Of a stretch of 59,091 nucleotides of DNA, positions 10,398 to 19,839 are shown piece after piece. The notes under the pieces were generated by a model that saw only the letters and a program-made list of their open reading frames with translations, made no database searches and had not been told where the DNA came from. Every line of letters starts with the position of its first letter. Within the stretch, counting starts at the first letter, position 1. Made by a program: the position numbers and the translations under genes. The DNA comes from Amycolatopsis keratiniphila subsp. keratiniphila. Its GTDB lineage: Bacteria > Actinomycetota > Actinomycetes > Mycobacteriales > Pseudonocardiaceae. The DNA is taken from positions 4,968-64,058 of the forward strand of contig NZ_LQMT02000011.1 in NCBI RefSeq assembly GCF_001620365.2, written 5' to 3'.

Positions 10398-11873
10398 ATG
10401 TCGGTGGAAGATTTCGATGTGGTCGTGGCTGGCGGCGGGCCGGGTGGTTCGACACTGGCCACCCTCGTCGCCATGCAGGGACATCGGGTGCTGCTGCTCG
10501 AAAAAGAGGTGTTCCCGCGGTATCAGATCGGTGAGTCGCTGCTGCCGGCCACGGTGCACGGGGTGTGCCGGATGCTCGGGGTCTCGGACGAACTGGCCAA
10601 CGCCGGCTTCCCGCTGAAACGCGGCGGTACCTTCCGCTGGGGCGCCCGCCCGGAGCCGTGGACGTTCCACTTCGGGATCTCCTCCAAGATGGCGGGTTCG
10701 ACGTCGCACGCCTATCAGGTCGAGCGGGCGAAGTTCGACCAGATCCTGTTGAACAACGCCAAGAGCAAGGGCGTCGTCGTGCGCGAGGGCTGCGCGGTCA
10801 ACGACGTGGTGGAAGAGGGCGAACGCGTCACCGGCGTGCGGTACACCGACCCCGGCGGCGAGGAGCGCGAGGTGTCGGCGCGGTTCGTGGTCGACGCGTC
10901 GGGCAACAAGAGCCGCCTGTACTCCCACGTCGGTGGCACGCGGAACTATTCCGAGTTCTTCCGCAGCCTGGCGCTGTTCGGGTACTTCGAAGGCGGCAAG
11001 CGGCTGCCGGAGCCGGTCTCGGGCAACATCCTGAGCGTGGCCTTCGACAGCGGCTGGTTCTGGTACATCCCCCTGAGCGACACGCTGACCAGCGTCGGCG
11101 CCGTGGTACGCCGCGAGGACGCGGACAAGATCCAGGGTGACCGGGAAGCGGCGCTGAAGGCGTTGATCGCCGAATGCCCGATGATCTCGGAATACCTCTC
11201 GAACGCCACCAGGGTCACCACCGGCAAGTACGGGGAACTCCGTGTCCGCAAGGACTATTCGTACCAGCAGACGACCTTCTGGCGTCCCGGGATGATCCTG
11301 ATCGGCGACGCCGCCTGTTTCGTGGACCCGGTGTTCTCCTCGGGCGTGCACCTGGCGACCTACAGCGCGCTGCTCGCGGCCCGGTCGATCAACAGCGTCC
11401 TCGCGGGCGAGCTGGACGAGAAGACCGTGCTGAACGAGTTCGAGGCGCGGTATCGCCGCGAATACGGCGTGTTCTACGAGTTCCTCGTGTCGTTCTACCA
11501 GATGAACGTGAACGAGGAATCGTATTTCTGGCAGGCCAAGAAGGTCACGAACAACCAGCACACCGAGATCGAGTCCTTCGTCGAACTGATCGGCGGCGTG
11601 TCCTCCGGTGAGACGGCGTTGACCGCCGCGAACCGGATCGCCGAGCACAGCGCGGAATTCGCCGCCGCGGTGGACGAGATGGCCGGTGGCGGCGGCGACA
11701 ACATGGTGCCCATGTTCAAGTCGCAGGTGGTAAAGCAGGCGATGCAGGAAGCCGGCCAGGTGCAGATGAAGGCGCTGCTCGGCGAGGACGCCGAGCCCGA
11801 GGTGCCGCTCTTCCCCGGCGGGCTGGTCACTTCTCCCGACGGGATGAAGTGGCTGCCGCACCACCCTGTGTGA
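10398..11873 (+). CDS. bhaA: FADH2-dependent tyrosine halogenase (BhaA/VhaA family)
   Basis: This 491-residue flavin-dependent halogenase belongs to the glycopeptide BhaA family, which chlorinates the (hydroxy)tyrosine side chains at residues 2 and 6 while they are bound to the NRPS. The N-terminal dinucleotide fold GGGPGGSTLA is followed by FPRYQIGESLLPA and, later, the flavin-binding GDAACFVDPVFSSGVH. It ends in the usual long C-terminal helical region (VSSGETALTAANRIAEHSAE). It lies about 60 bp downstream of oxyC on the same strand. Its presence predicts a chlorinated product, but the number of chlorines cannot be read from the sequence. A partner flavin reductase is normally encoded elsewhere. 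Confidence 0.95.
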   Translation: MSVEDFDVVVAGGGPGGSTLATLVAMQGHRVLLLEKEVFPRYQIGESLLPATVHGVCRMLGVSDELANAGFPLKRGGTFRWGARPEPWTFHFGISSKMAGSTSHAYQVERAKFDQILLNNAKSKGVVVREGCAVNDVVEEGERVTGVRYTDPGGEEREVSARFVVDASGNKSRLYSHVGGTRNYSEFFRSLALFGYFEGGKRLPEPVSGNILSVAFDSGWFWYIPLSDTLTSVGAVVRREDADKIQGDREAALKALIAECPMISEYLSNATRVTTGKYGELRVRKDYSYQQTTFWRPGMILIGDAACFVDPVFSSGVHLATYSALLAARSINSVLAGELDEKTVLNEFEARYRREYGVFYEFLVSFYQMNVNEESYFWQAKKVTNNQHTEIESFVELIGGVSSGETALTAANRIAEHSAEFAAAVDEMAGGGGDNMVPMFKSQVVKQAMQEAGQVQMKALLGEDAEPEVPLFPGGLVTSPDGMKWLPHHPV

Positions 11874-11925
11874 GGCCTCCGCGGTTCGCGAGGGTCGGGA
11901 TCGGACGGGACAGGGGAAGCGAAGA

Positions 11926-13113
11926 ATGCGCGTGTTGATTTCCGGATGCGGATCCCGCGGCGACACCGAACCGTTGGTGGCGCTGGGAGTCCGGCTGCGA
12001 GAACTCGGTGCGGAGGTGCTGATGTGCCTGCCGCCGGACTACGCCGAGCGGTGCGCCGAGGTCGGGGTGCCGATGACACCGGTCGGCCGTCCGGTGCGGG
12101 CGGGGGCACGCGAGCCGGGAGAGCCGCCGCCCGGTGCGCCCGAGGTCGTCGGCCAGGTGGTCGGCGAGTGGTTCGACAAGGTGTCGGCGGCCGCCGAGGG
12201 ATGTGACGCGGTGGTGGCGTCGGGTTTGCTGCCCGCCGCCGTCGCCGTGCGCTCGGTGGCCGAGAAACGGGGCATCCCGTATTTCTACGCCGTCTGGTCT
12301 CCGGACCATCTGCCCTCGTGGCACGACCGGGCGGAGCGGGAGCTGTACAACCAGGGCGCGGACAAGCATTTCGGTGGTGTGGTCAACGAAAGGCGGGCGG
12401 ACGTCGGCCTGCCGCCGGTCACGAATCTGTTCGACTACGGCTACACCGGCGAGCCGTGGCTGGCGACGGATCCGATCCTGGCCCCACCGCCGGGCGGCGC
12501 GTACGCCAGGCAGACCGGTGCGTGGATCCTGCCCGACGAACGGCCGCTTCCCGAGGCACTGGAAGCCTTTCTGGCCGACGGCCCGCCGCCGGTGTACGTG
12601 GGCTTCGGCAGTTCGTCCGGAGCCTCGACCGCCGGCGCGGTGCAAGTGGCCATCGAAGCGATCCGTGCCAAGGGCCGCCGGGTGGTCGCCTCCCGCGGCT
12701 GGGCCGACCTGGCCCTGCCGGAGGACGACGCCGACTGCTTCGTCGTCGGCGAAGTGAATCTCCAGGCGCTTTTCGCCAGGGTGGCCGTCGCCATCCATCA
12801 CGACAGCACGGGCACGACGTATGTGGCCACGCAGGCCGGCGTCCCCCAGATCGTGGTGCGCAACGTGATCGACAACGTCGTGGAGCAGGTGTACTTCGCC
12901 GACCGGGTGGCCGAACTGGGGGTCGGTGTGGCACTCGAGGGCCCGATCCCGGCTTTCGACGCCATGTCGGCCGCGCTCACCACGACGCTGGCACCGGAAG
13001 CCCGCACGCGGGCGGCGGCCGTGGCGGGCACGATCCGCACCGACGGGACGACGGTGGCCGCGGAAGAACTGTTCGACGCGGCAGGCAGGGAAGAACCCGC
13101 CGTTCCCGCGTGA
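11926..13113 (+). CDS. gtfA: Glycosyltransferase GtfA-like (aminosugar to residue 6 benzylic OH)
   Basis: This 395-residue GT-B enzyme of family GT1 begins MRVLISGCGSRGDTEP and carries the GtfA-specific acceptor-loop features (PDYAERCAEVGVPM, HHDSTGTT). GtfA of chloroeremomycin attaches TDP-4-epi-vancosamine to the beta-hydroxyl of residue 6. Overall resemblance to GtfA is strong, so the same site is predicted. The local sugar genes lack the C-methyltransferase, so the donor here should be a non-C-methylated aminosugar. It is first in a run of three related gtf genes and has gggga upstream of its ATG. Confidence 0.9.
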   Translation: MRVLISGCGSRGDTEPLVALGVRLRELGAEVLMCLPPDYAERCAEVGVPMTPVGRPVRAGAREPGEPPPGAPEVVGQVVGEWFDKVSAAAEGCDAVVASGLLPAAVAVRSVAEKRGIPYFYAVWSPDHLPSWHDRAERELYNQGADKHFGGVVNERRADVGLPPVTNLFDYGYTGEPWLATDPILAPPPGGAYARQTGAWILPDERPLPEALEAFLADGPPPVYVGFGSSSGASTAGAVQVAIEAIRAKGRRVVASRGWADLALPEDDADCFVVGEVNLQALFARVAVAIHHDSTGTTYVATQAGVPQIVVRNVIDNVVEQVYFADRVAELGVGVALEGPIPAFDAMSAALTTTLAPEARTRAAAVAGTIRTDGTTVAAEELFDAAGREEPAVPA

Positions 13114-13146
13114 CGTGCGACAACCTACCGAACGGGGAAGCAGATA

Positions 13147-14373
13147 ATGCGTGTTTTGTTGTCGACGTCCGGCAGTCGCGGCGACGTCGAGCCGCTGATG
13201 GCGCTGGCGGTCCGGCTGCGGGAGCTCGGCGCGGAGGTGCGGTTGTGCGCGCCGCCGGACTCCGCGGACCGGGTGGCCGAGTTCGCGCTGCCGCTGGTGC
13301 CGGTCGGCCGCTCGGCACGACCGAAGGCGGACCGGAAGACCCCGCCCTCGCGCGAGGAAATGGCGCGGTTCATGACCGAGTCGATCACCGTGCAGTTCGA
13401 CGAGGTCCCGGCGGCCGCCGAAGGCTGTGACGCGGTGGTGACGACCGGCCTGCTGCCCGCGGCCGTCGGTGTCCGTTCGGTGGCCGAGAAACTGGGCATT
13501 CCCTACTTCTACGCCTTCTACTGCCCGATCTACGTTCCGTCGCCGTACTACGCGCCGCCGCCGCCCATCGGCGAGCCGCCCGCCCCGGAAGGCACCGGGA
13601 TCCAGGAGTTGTGGGAGCGCAACAACCAGAGCGCCCTGAAGCGATACGGGGCGGCGCTCAACGGCAAACGGGCCGAGATCGGTCTGCCGCCGGTGGAGGA
13701 CATCTTCACCTACTGCTACACCGAACAGCCGTGGGTGGCGGCGGATCCGGTGCTGGCCCCGTTGCAGCCGACGGATCTCGGCGCGGTGCAGACCGGAGCG
13801 TGGACCCTGCCCGACGAACGGCCGCTTTCCGCGGAACTGGAGGCGTTCCTCGCCGCCGGGTCGCCTCCGGTGTACGTGGGCTTCGGCAGCCTGCACGCTC
13901 CCGCCGACGCCGCGAAAGTCGCCATCGAGGCGATTCGCGCCCAGGGCCGCCGGGTGGTGCTTTCCCGCGGCTGGGCCGATCTAGCCCTGATCGACGACCA
14001 GGAGGATTGCCTGGCCATCGGCGAGGTCAATCAGCAGCTGTTGTTCGGCCGGGTGGCCGCCGTCGTCCACCACGGCGGGGTGGGCACGACGACCGTGGCC
14101 GCCCGCGCGGGCGTTCCCCAGATCCTGGTCCCCCAGATCGCGGACCAGCCCTACTACGCCGGCCGGGTCGCCGAGCTGGGGATCGGTGTGGCGCACGAAG
14201 GCCGGACGCCGACCTACGACTCGTTGTCCGCCGCCCTCACCACCGCGCTGGCACCGGAAACCCGCGCCAGGGCGCAGGCCGTGGCGGCCACCATCGGCAC
14301 CGACGGGGCGACCGTCGCCGCGGAGCTGGTGCTCGACGCGCTCAACCGGGAGAAGACCTCCGTCCCCGCGTGA
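13147..14373 (+). CDS. gtfB: Glycosyltransferase GtfB-like (glucose to residue 4)
   Basis: This 408-residue GT1 enzyme resembles GtfB/GtfE, which put glucose on the 4-hydroxyl of hydroxyphenylglycine 4. It carries the family's proline-rich acceptor insertion ([16 protein letters not shown]), the [18 protein letters not shown] segment (here [14 protein letters not shown]) and the donor motif [15 protein letters not shown]-glucose would come from primary metabolism. It lies 33 bp downstream of gtfA with ggggaag before the ATG, and is followed by a sugar O-methyltransferase. High similarity to gtfA and gtfC points to tandem duplication and divergence. Confidence 0.9.
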   Translation: MRVLLSTSGSRGDVEPLMALAVRLRELGAEVRLCAPPDSADRVAEFALPLVPVGRSARPKADRKTPPSREEMARFMTESITVQFDEVPAAAEGCDAVVTTGLLPAAVGVRSVAEKLGIPYFYAFYCPIYVPSPYYAPPPPIGEPPAPEGTGIQELWERNNQSALKRYGAALNGKRAEIGLPPVEDIFTYCYTEQPWVAADPVLAPLQPTDLGAVQTGAWTLPDERPLSAELEAFLAAGSPPVYVGFGSLHAPADAAKVAIEAIRAQGRRVVLSRGWADLALIDDQEDCLAIGEVNQQLLFGRVAAVVHHGGVGTTTVAARAGVPQILVPQIADQPYYAGRVAELGIGVAHEGRTPTYDSLSAALTTALAPETRARAQAVAATIGTDGATVAAELVLDALNREKTSVPA

Positions 14374-14424
14374 ACCACCGCCCCCGCTTCCATTTCGTCC
14401 CTTGAGGAAGGTTTGAGACCGGCC

Positions 14425-15354
14425 ATGATCGACCAACCGGACACCGCCACCCGAACGTACGAAGCCAGCAGCATGTGGCAGCAGATCGGTGAAGCACACC
14501 TCAACCAGGAGATGATCGCCGACCTGGCCGGATTCAAGAACAGTGAGGTCAACTACCGGCTCGCGCTGGTCAACGTGCAGACGAACGGCGTACGGTTCCT
14601 GAAGACGCTCGTCTACGGCCTGGCCGGCAGCTTGAGCGAGGACGCCTGGGCGGGCCTGACCCGTATCCGCCACCGCGAGGTGGGCGATCCGATCTCGGTG
14701 ACCTACCACGGCGAGCAGGTGGATCTGGACTATCTGCGGGCCGCCCTGGAGCTGGAGTTCATCGCGAAGCGGGTCGATCTGGACAAGGCCGAGGTGCTGG
14801 AGATCGGCGCCGGGTACGGGCGGACCGCCCACGCCATCATCTCCAATCACGAGCTCTCCGGATACTGCGTCGTCGACCTGCCGAACACCCTGGAACTGTC
14901 GCGGAAGTACCTCGCCGCGGTGCTGACCGGCGAGCAGTTCGCCAAGGTCGAATTCGTGCCGGTGGACAAGATCGAAAGCACACTGGCGGACCGGACCTTC
15001 GATCTCTGTATCAACATCGACTCGATGGCCGAGATGAGCGCCGAGACCGTGCGGTCCTACCTCGCCCTCATCGACCAGCAGTGCCGCCACTTCTACGTGA
15101 ACAACCCGGTGGGGAAGTACATGGACAAGAGCCTCGACTCGCACGCGCGAGGCGAGGAGGCCGTCGCGCGTGCCCTGAGCACCGGGCTGCTGACGAACAT
15201 CATCGACATCCACGACAACCGCGCCGTCGAAGCGCAGGCACGGAACTACGTCGAGGCCTATGTACCGGGCCCTGACTGGAAATGCGTCGCCGACGAGTGG
15301 GCCCGGCCGTGGAGCTACCTCTGGCAAGCGTTGTACCAGCGGCAAGGTCGTTGA
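14425..15354 (+). CDS. Putative sugar O-methyltransferase (SAM-dependent)
   Basis: This protein of about 309 residues has the SAM site VLEIGAGYGRTAHAI, then VVDLPNTLELSRKYL, FDLCINIDSMAEMS and FYVNNPVGKY. Together these are the pattern of the putative sugar O-methyltransferase family (TIGR04371 as I recall it). It does not resemble the leucine/Hpg N-methyltransferases MtfA and Bmt, although balhimycin has Bmt at this position. Lying between gtfB and gtfC, it most likely methylates a hydroxyl of an attached or nucleotide-bound aminosugar, for example acosamine 4-OH to give actinosamine. ATG 14425 was preferred over TTG 14413, which sits too close to the AGGAAGG site. Confidence 0.75.
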   Translation: MIDQPDTATRTYEASSMWQQIGEAHLNQEMIADLAGFKNSEVNYRLALVNVQTNGVRFLKTLVYGLAGSLSEDAWAGLTRIRHREVGDPISVTYHGEQVDLDYLRAALELEFIAKRVDLDKAEVLEIGAGYGRTAHAIISNHELSGYCVVDLPNTLELSRKYLAAVLTGEQFAKVEFVPVDKIESTLADRTFDLCINIDSMAEMSAETVRSYLALIDQQCRHFYVNNPVGKYMDKSLDSHARGEEAVARALSTGLLTNIIDIHDNRAVEAQARNYVEAYVPGPDWKCVADEWARPWSYLWQALYQRQGR

Positions 15355-15393
15355 CGGACCCCGGTCGGGAACCCATCGGAACAGAGGTGCGAA

Positions 15394-16620
15394 ATGCGTG
15401 TGTTGTTGTCGACGTGCGGCTCTCGGGGAGACGTCGAACCACTGGTGGCACTGGCGGTTCGGTTGCGGGACCTCGGCGCGGAGGTGCGGATGTGCGCCCC
15501 GCCGCCCGCCGCGGAACGGCTGGAGGAGGTCGGTGTCGTCCACGTGCCGGTCGGTGCGAAGCAGCGGGTGATGTTGCAGGAGGGGATGCCGCCGCCGTCG
15601 CCCGAGGACGAGCGGCGGTTCGCGGCCGAGGCGATCGACATGCAGTTCGACAACGTCCCGGCAGCGGCCGAAGGCTCCGACGTCGTGGTGGTGACCGGGG
15701 AGATGGCCGCCGCGGTTTCGGTGCGGTCGGTGGCCGAGAAGCTGGGCATCCCGTACCACTACGCCGCCTACAGCCCCGTCTATCTGCCGTCCTCGCATTT
15801 CGCGCCGCCGCTGGACGAACGGACCACCCCGGGCGTGACCGACAACCGGGTGCTGTGGGAACAGCGTCACGAGCGGTTCTACGAGCGGTTCGCCGGTCCG
15901 CTCAACCGCAGGCGGGCATCGGCGGGCCTGGCTCCGCTGGAGAACCTGTTCGACTACGGCTACACCGATCAGCCGTGGCTGGCGACGGATCCGGTGCTGG
16001 CCCCGTTGCAGCCCGGGCTGGACGCCGTGCAGACCGGCTCGTGGATCCTGCCCGACGAACGCCCCCTTCCCGCGGCGGTCGAGGCGTTCCTGGCGGCCGG
16101 GGCGCCGCCGGTGTACGTGGGTTTCGGGAGTTCGACCGCGCTCGGCACCGCGGAGCTGGCGACGTCGGCCATCAAGGCGATCCGGGCCAAGGGCCGCCGG
16201 GTGATCCTTTCCCGTGGCTGGGCCGAATTGGCCCTGCCCGACGAAGGCCCTGACTGTCTCGCCGTCGAAGAGGTGAACCTCCAGGTCCTGTTCGGCCGGG
16301 TGGCCGCCGTCATCCACGGTGGCAGCGCGGGTACGGCGCATATCGCCGCCCGGGCGGGTGTCCCGCAGATCATCGTCGCCCGGCACACGGATCAGCCCTA
16401 TTACGCGGACCGGGTGGCCGAATTGGGGATCGGTGCGGCACACCACGAGCCCGCTCCGAGCTTCGACGACCTGCCGTCGTCGCTCACCGCGGTGCTGAGC
16501 CCGGAGACCAAGGCCAGGGCGGTCGAAGTCGCGGGCATGATCAGCGAGGACGGGGCGGTCGTCACCGCGGAGCGCCTGCTGGACGCGGTCCGGCGGAGGA
16601 AGCCCGCCGTTTCCGTTTGA
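15394..16620 (+). CDS. gtfC: Glycosyltransferase GtfC/GtfD-like (aminosugar to glucose)
   Basis: This 408-residue GT1 enzyme is the third paralogue. GtfC and GtfD add the second sugar, epivancosamine or vancosamine, to the 2-OH of glucose on residue 4. It shares the N-terminal [17 protein letters not shown] and the conserved YVGFGSS and [13 protein letters not shown] segments. The donor motif reads IHGGSAGT, with Gly replacing the second His of the HHGSAGT I recall for GtfD. The expected donor is the TDP-aminosugar made by the evaA/B/D/E homologues. A methylated donor or product would explain the adjacent methyltransferase. Confidence 0.87.
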   Translation: MRVLLSTCGSRGDVEPLVALAVRLRDLGAEVRMCAPPPAAERLEEVGVVHVPVGAKQRVMLQEGMPPPSPEDERRFAAEAIDMQFDNVPAAAEGSDVVVVTGEMAAAVSVRSVAEKLGIPYHYAAYSPVYLPSSHFAPPLDERTTPGVTDNRVLWEQRHERFYERFAGPLNRRRASAGLAPLENLFDYGYTDQPWLATDPVLAPLQPGLDAVQTGSWILPDERPLPAAVEAFLAAGAPPVYVGFGSSTALGTAELATSAIKAIRAKGRRVILSRGWAELALPDEGPDCLAVEEVNLQVLFGRVAAVIHGGSAGTAHIAARAGVPQIIVARHTDQPYYADRVAELGIGAAHHEPAPSFDDLPSSLTAVLSPETKARAVEVAGMISEDGAVVTAERLLDAVRRRKPAVSV

Positions 16621-16682
16621 CCCGGCGATCCGTCCAGCCTTCACCTGTTGTCCCGTGGCACCGCTGACGCGAAAGTGACGCT

Positions 16683-17495
16683 ATGTCTCAAGACCTCCGG
16701 CTACTGGCGCTCTCCCCTCATCTGGACGACGCGGTCCTGTCCTACGGCGCCGGCCTCGCGCAGGCGGCGCGGGACGGCGCGGAAGTGATCGTCAATACGG
16801 TGTTCGCCGGTACGGCACCGCCTCCTTATTCGCCCGCGGCGGAGCGGATGCACTCGATCTGGGGGCTTTCGCCGGACCAGGACGCGCCGCTGCACCGGCG
16901 CAACGAGGACATCGCCGCGCTGGCACATCTGGGGGTCGGCTACCGGCACGGCCGGTTCCTCGACGCCATCTATCGCAAACTCCCGGACGGCCGCTGGCTG
17001 GCCGACAACGTGGAGGGCCGCAAGAAGCTGGCGATCAGCAGGCAGACTTCGCAGAGCGACCCGGATCTGTTCGCCGCGGTCAAGGACGACATCGAAGCGC
17101 TCGTCGAAGAATTCGACCCGGCGCTGATCGTCACCTGCGCGGCCATCAGCCATCACGTCGACAACGAGATCACGCGGGACGCCGCGCTGCTCGTCGCCGC
17201 GGAGAAGGGCGTTCCGGTCCGGCTGTGGGAAGACCTCCCGCACGCGGTCTTCGGTATGGGCTCGGCCGAGCTGCCGTCCGGATTCCGGCTCGGCGCACCC
17301 GTGGCCGCCCCGGTCGAGGCCGACGCGCGGACGCGGAAATTCGAGGCGCTCAAGCTCTATTCCTCGCAGATGCTGATGCTCAACGGGCCGCAGAAGGATC
17401 TTTTCGAGCAGTTGGACGGGCATGCCCGCAAGACATCGACGGACGGCGCCTATCGCGAAACGACCTGGCCTGTCGTCTCTGGCGACGACAGCTGA
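16683..17495 (+). CDS. PIG-L/LmbE-family deacetylase homologue (Orf2/Dbv21-like)
   Basis: This 270-residue protein belongs to the zinc-dependent N-deacetylase family that includes teicoplanin Orf2* and A40926 Dbv21, which deacetylate N-acetylglucosamine on the aglycone. The first metal motif SPHLDDAVLS (His13, Asp16) is intact. The second motif, normally H-x-D-H, reads HVDN at 158-161, so the usual third zinc ligand is replaced by Asn. Homologues occur in balhimycin-type clusters that make no acylglucosamine, where the function is unclear. It may be relict, or act on another substrate. It lies 62 bp after gtfC. Confidence 0.8.
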   Translation: MSQDLRLLALSPHLDDAVLSYGAGLAQAARDGAEVIVNTVFAGTAPPPYSPAAERMHSIWGLSPDQDAPLHRRNEDIAALAHLGVGYRHGRFLDAIYRKLPDGRWLADNVEGRKKLAISRQTSQSDPDLFAAVKDDIEALVEEFDPALIVTCAAISHHVDNEITRDAALLVAAEKGVPVRLWEDLPHAVFGMGSAELPSGFRLGAPVAAPVEADARTRKFEALKLYSSQMLMLNGPQKDLFEQLDGHARKTSTDGAYRETTWPVVSGDDS

Positions 17496-17565
17496 GACCG
17501 CAGCACACGAAGAACTCGATCAGTCGGTACGGCAGGGGCGCCGTACCGTGCCGGGAGGTAGCCGA

Positions 17566-19437
17566 ATGTCCGAAACGCTCACCGTCCAACCGTCGCCGAG
17601 CCCGGATCCGGTGCCCGTCGCCGGATCACCCCGCTGGATGCTCTGGCGCTCCCCGCCCGGCCAACCGCCGTGGGCCCGGCCCGCCTTGCTGGGCATCGCG
17701 TTCGTGGCGGCGGTGCTCTATGCCTGGAACCTGCCCCGGGTCGACTACGCGCCGCTGTATTCGGACGCGGTCCGGAGCATGTCCGAGAGCTGGAAGGCGT
17801 TCTTCTACGCCGCCGTCGATCCGGAGGCGACCGCCACCCTCGACAAACTCGGCGGTTCGTTCGCGGTGCAGGCCGTGTTCGCCAAGATCTTCGGGTACCA
17901 CGCTTGGTCGCTGGCACTGCCGCAGGTGATCGGCGGGGTGCTCTCGATCCTGGTGATGTACCGGGTCGTGCGGCGATGGGCGGGCGTCGTCCCCGGCCTG
18001 CTCGCCGCGGCCGTCCTCACCTTCACCCCCGTCGCCGCGTCGATGTTCGGGCACAGCATGGCGGACGGCCTGCTGACCATGTGCCTGGTGTTCGCGGCCG
18101 ACGCGTTCCAGCGGGCCGTCCTGGAAGCCCGGCTCCGGTCGCTGCTACTGGCCGGTGTCTGGGTCGGGCTGGGGTTCCAGGCCAAGATGATCACTGCGTG
18201 GATGATCCTGCCCGCGCTGGCGATCGGCTACCTGCTGACCGCGCCGACCGAGCTGCGCCGCCGGGTCAAGCACGTGGGCATCGCCGGCGTGGTGACGCTC
18301 GCGGTCTCGCTGTCGTGGATCGCGCTCTACACCTTCACTCCGGCCAGTGCCCGGCCGTACGTCAGCGGTACGACGAACAACAGCGCCGCCGCCATGGTGT
18401 TCGGCTACAACGGTCTCGGGCGGGTGGGCATCGACATCCCCGGTGCGCTGCCGCCCACCGGCCGGATGTCCGGGCCGCCGGTGCTCGGTCCGCCGGACAA
18501 TCCGTTGGACCGCTCGAAACTGCGTGGCTCGCAGGGTGAAGAGGGTGGTCCAGGACAGGAAGGCGGTCCGGGTCAAGCGGGCCCGGGGCCGGAAGGTGGT
18601 CCGGGGCAGGCCGGTCCTGGCCAGGAAGGTGGCCCTGGGCAAGCAGGTCCGGGGCAGGCGGGCCCCGGCCAGGAGGGCGGTCCTGGGCAGGCGGGCCCGG
18701 CCAACCGGGATCCGAGCCAGCTGAAGCCCGGTGACGTGATGGTGCTGCCCAACGGCGATGTGATCGTGGGCCCGGGCGGGGAGCCGCCGCCTCCGGAGGA
18801 CCCGTCGAAGGTCTCGAGCCGGAAGGACCCGGTGTTCAGCTGGTACAAACTGTTCGACGGCCACCTCGGGGTCGCGATCGGCTGGCTGTTCCCGCTCGCG
18901 TTGCTGGCACTGGCCTGCGGGCTCTGGTCGCGGCGCCGGGCCGAACGCACCGACCCGGTGCGCGGCGGCCTGGTGACGTGGGGGGTGTGGCTGGCGACCT
19001 TCACCGTCGTCTTCAGCGCGAGCGAAGTCGCGCACACCGCCTACGTGGCCACTCTCGCCCCCGCGATCGCCGCGCTCTCGGCCTTCGGCATCGTGATGTT
19101 CTGGCGGGCGTTCCAGAACGGCGGACGGCAGGCGTGGCTCCTGCCCCTCGCGCTCGCGGCCGAACTGGCCTGGGGTGCCTGGCTCTGGTCCGCTTATCCC
19201 GCGTTCCTGCCGTGGGCGAAATGGGGAACGCTCGCGCTGGGTGTGCTCGCCCTCGTGGTGCTGATCCTGACGCGAGTGGCCAAGGGCGCCTCCACCACCC
19301 TCGTGAAGGCCGCGCTGGTCGTCGGGGTCGTGGCCATGCTCGCCGCGCCCGCGGCGTACTCCCTCTCCGTGCTGGATTCCGACTACGCGGGCGACTCCTT
19401 CGACGCCAACGCCGGGCCGGCTTCGGGTTCCGCGTGA
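17566..19437 (+). CDS. Membrane mannosyltransferase (Dbv20-like, GT39/ArnT superfamily)
   Basis: This integral membrane protein of 623 residues has many hydrophobic helices and an N-terminal loop with acidic residues (PRVDYAPLYSDAVRSMSESW), typical of polyprenyl-phosphosugar transferases. Dbv20 and its relatives transfer mannose to the dihydroxyphenylglycine of residue 7 outside the membrane, so mannosylation of the product is predicted. Between two membrane blocks lies an outward-facing insertion with a Gly-Pro-Gly-Gln/Glu repeat tract (about residues 320-385). ATG 17566 follows GGGAGG by 7 bases and was chosen over an upstream in-frame start that overlaps the deacetylase gene. C-terminal helices extend to about residue 600. 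Confidence 0.82.
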   Translation: MSETLTVQPSPSPDPVPVAGSPRWMLWRSPPGQPPWARPALLGIAFVAAVLYAWNLPRVDYAPLYSDAVRSMSESWKAFFYAAVDPEATATLDKLGGSFAVQAVFAKIFGYHAWSLALPQVIGGVLSILVMYRVVRRWAGVVPGLLAAAVLTFTPVAASMFGHSMADGLLTMCLVFAADAFQRAVLEARLRSLLLAGVWVGLGFQAKMITAWMILPALAIGYLLTAPTELRRRVKHVGIAGVVTLAVSLSWIALYTFTPASARPYVSGTTNNSAAAMVFGYNGLGRVGIDIPGALPPTGRMSGPPVLGPPDNPLDRSKLRGSQGEEGGPGQEGGPGQAGPGPEGGPGQAGPGQEGGPGQAGPGQAGPGQEGGPGQAGPANRDPSQLKPGDVMVLPNGDVIVGPGGEPPPPEDPSKVSSRKDPVFSWYKLFDGHLGVAIGWLFPLALLALACGLWSRRRAERTDPVRGGLVTWGVWLATFTVVFSASEVAHTAYVATLAPAIAALSAFGIVMFWRAFQNGGRQAWLLPLALAAELAWGAWLWSAYPAFLPWAKWGTLALGVLALVVLILTRVAKGASTTLVKAALVVGVVAMLAAPAAYSLSVLDSDYAGDSFDANAGPASGSA

Positions 19438-19533
19438 GGTGAACCCCGGCTGCACCTGAAGGCCTCCTCGAGGGACCACGCGGCCGCGCTCGTCACCCAC
19501 AGCAACACCACCAGCTCCAGCGGGAACCGCGGA

Positions 19534-19588
19534 GTACATGAAGGCCCCCTTCCTTGCGTCTAGCGCAAGGAAGGGGGCCTTCATGTAC
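19534..19588. terminator. 25-bp perfect hairpin, probable terminator
   Basis: Arms beginning GTACATGAAGGCCCCCTT are perfectly complementary over 25 bp around a 5-base loop (tctag). It lies about 100 bp after the mannosyltransferase stop, between convergent genes. It is the longest perfect stem I found in the window. Confidence 0.7.
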
Positions 19589-19786
19589 CTTATCCGCCGG
19601 TCAGGTGGGCGACGGAGGGTGGCCTGGCTCAGGTCGAGTGCGGGTCGCCTTCTCGAGAAGAGCAGGCGAAAATCGTGCGCCGGTGGCTCATTCGGTGCCC
19701 CCGATGTGACATCGGAGACGCTCAGCGTCCCCAATGCCACATTGGGCGCAACCCAGCCCTGCTCGCGGTCACCGCGGATCCGCACA

Positions 19787-19827
19787 AAGGCCCCCTTCCC
19801 TCGGCTCAGCCGAGGGAAGGGGGCCTT
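19787..19827. terminator. 20-bp perfect hairpin after hpgT
   Basis: Arms AAGGCCCCCTTCCCTCGGCT and its complement surround a single base. It lies 13 bp beyond the hpgT stop on the minus strand, so it probably ends that transcript. It is related in sequence to the 19534 hairpin. Confidence 0.7.
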
Positions 19828-19839
19828 CACGCGCTGGGT

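Larger units (their letters stand above)
19438..19839. other. Gene-free space between convergent mannosyltransferase gene and hpgT
   Basis: About 400 bp between the 3' ends of two convergent genes. It holds two strong hairpins, listed separately. I see no credible coding sequence in the remainder. Confidence 0.6.

Noticed and set aside
14425..15354. Assignment as the peptide N-methyltransferase (Bmt/MtfA) by position
   Set aside because: The sequence has no resemblance to MtfA or Bmt as I recall them, and its motifs fit the sugar O-methyltransferase family.
18304..18540. Gly/Pro/Gln tract as a separate secreted collagen-like protein
   Set aside because: It is in frame with membrane segments on both sides, with no start codon or signal peptide of its own.
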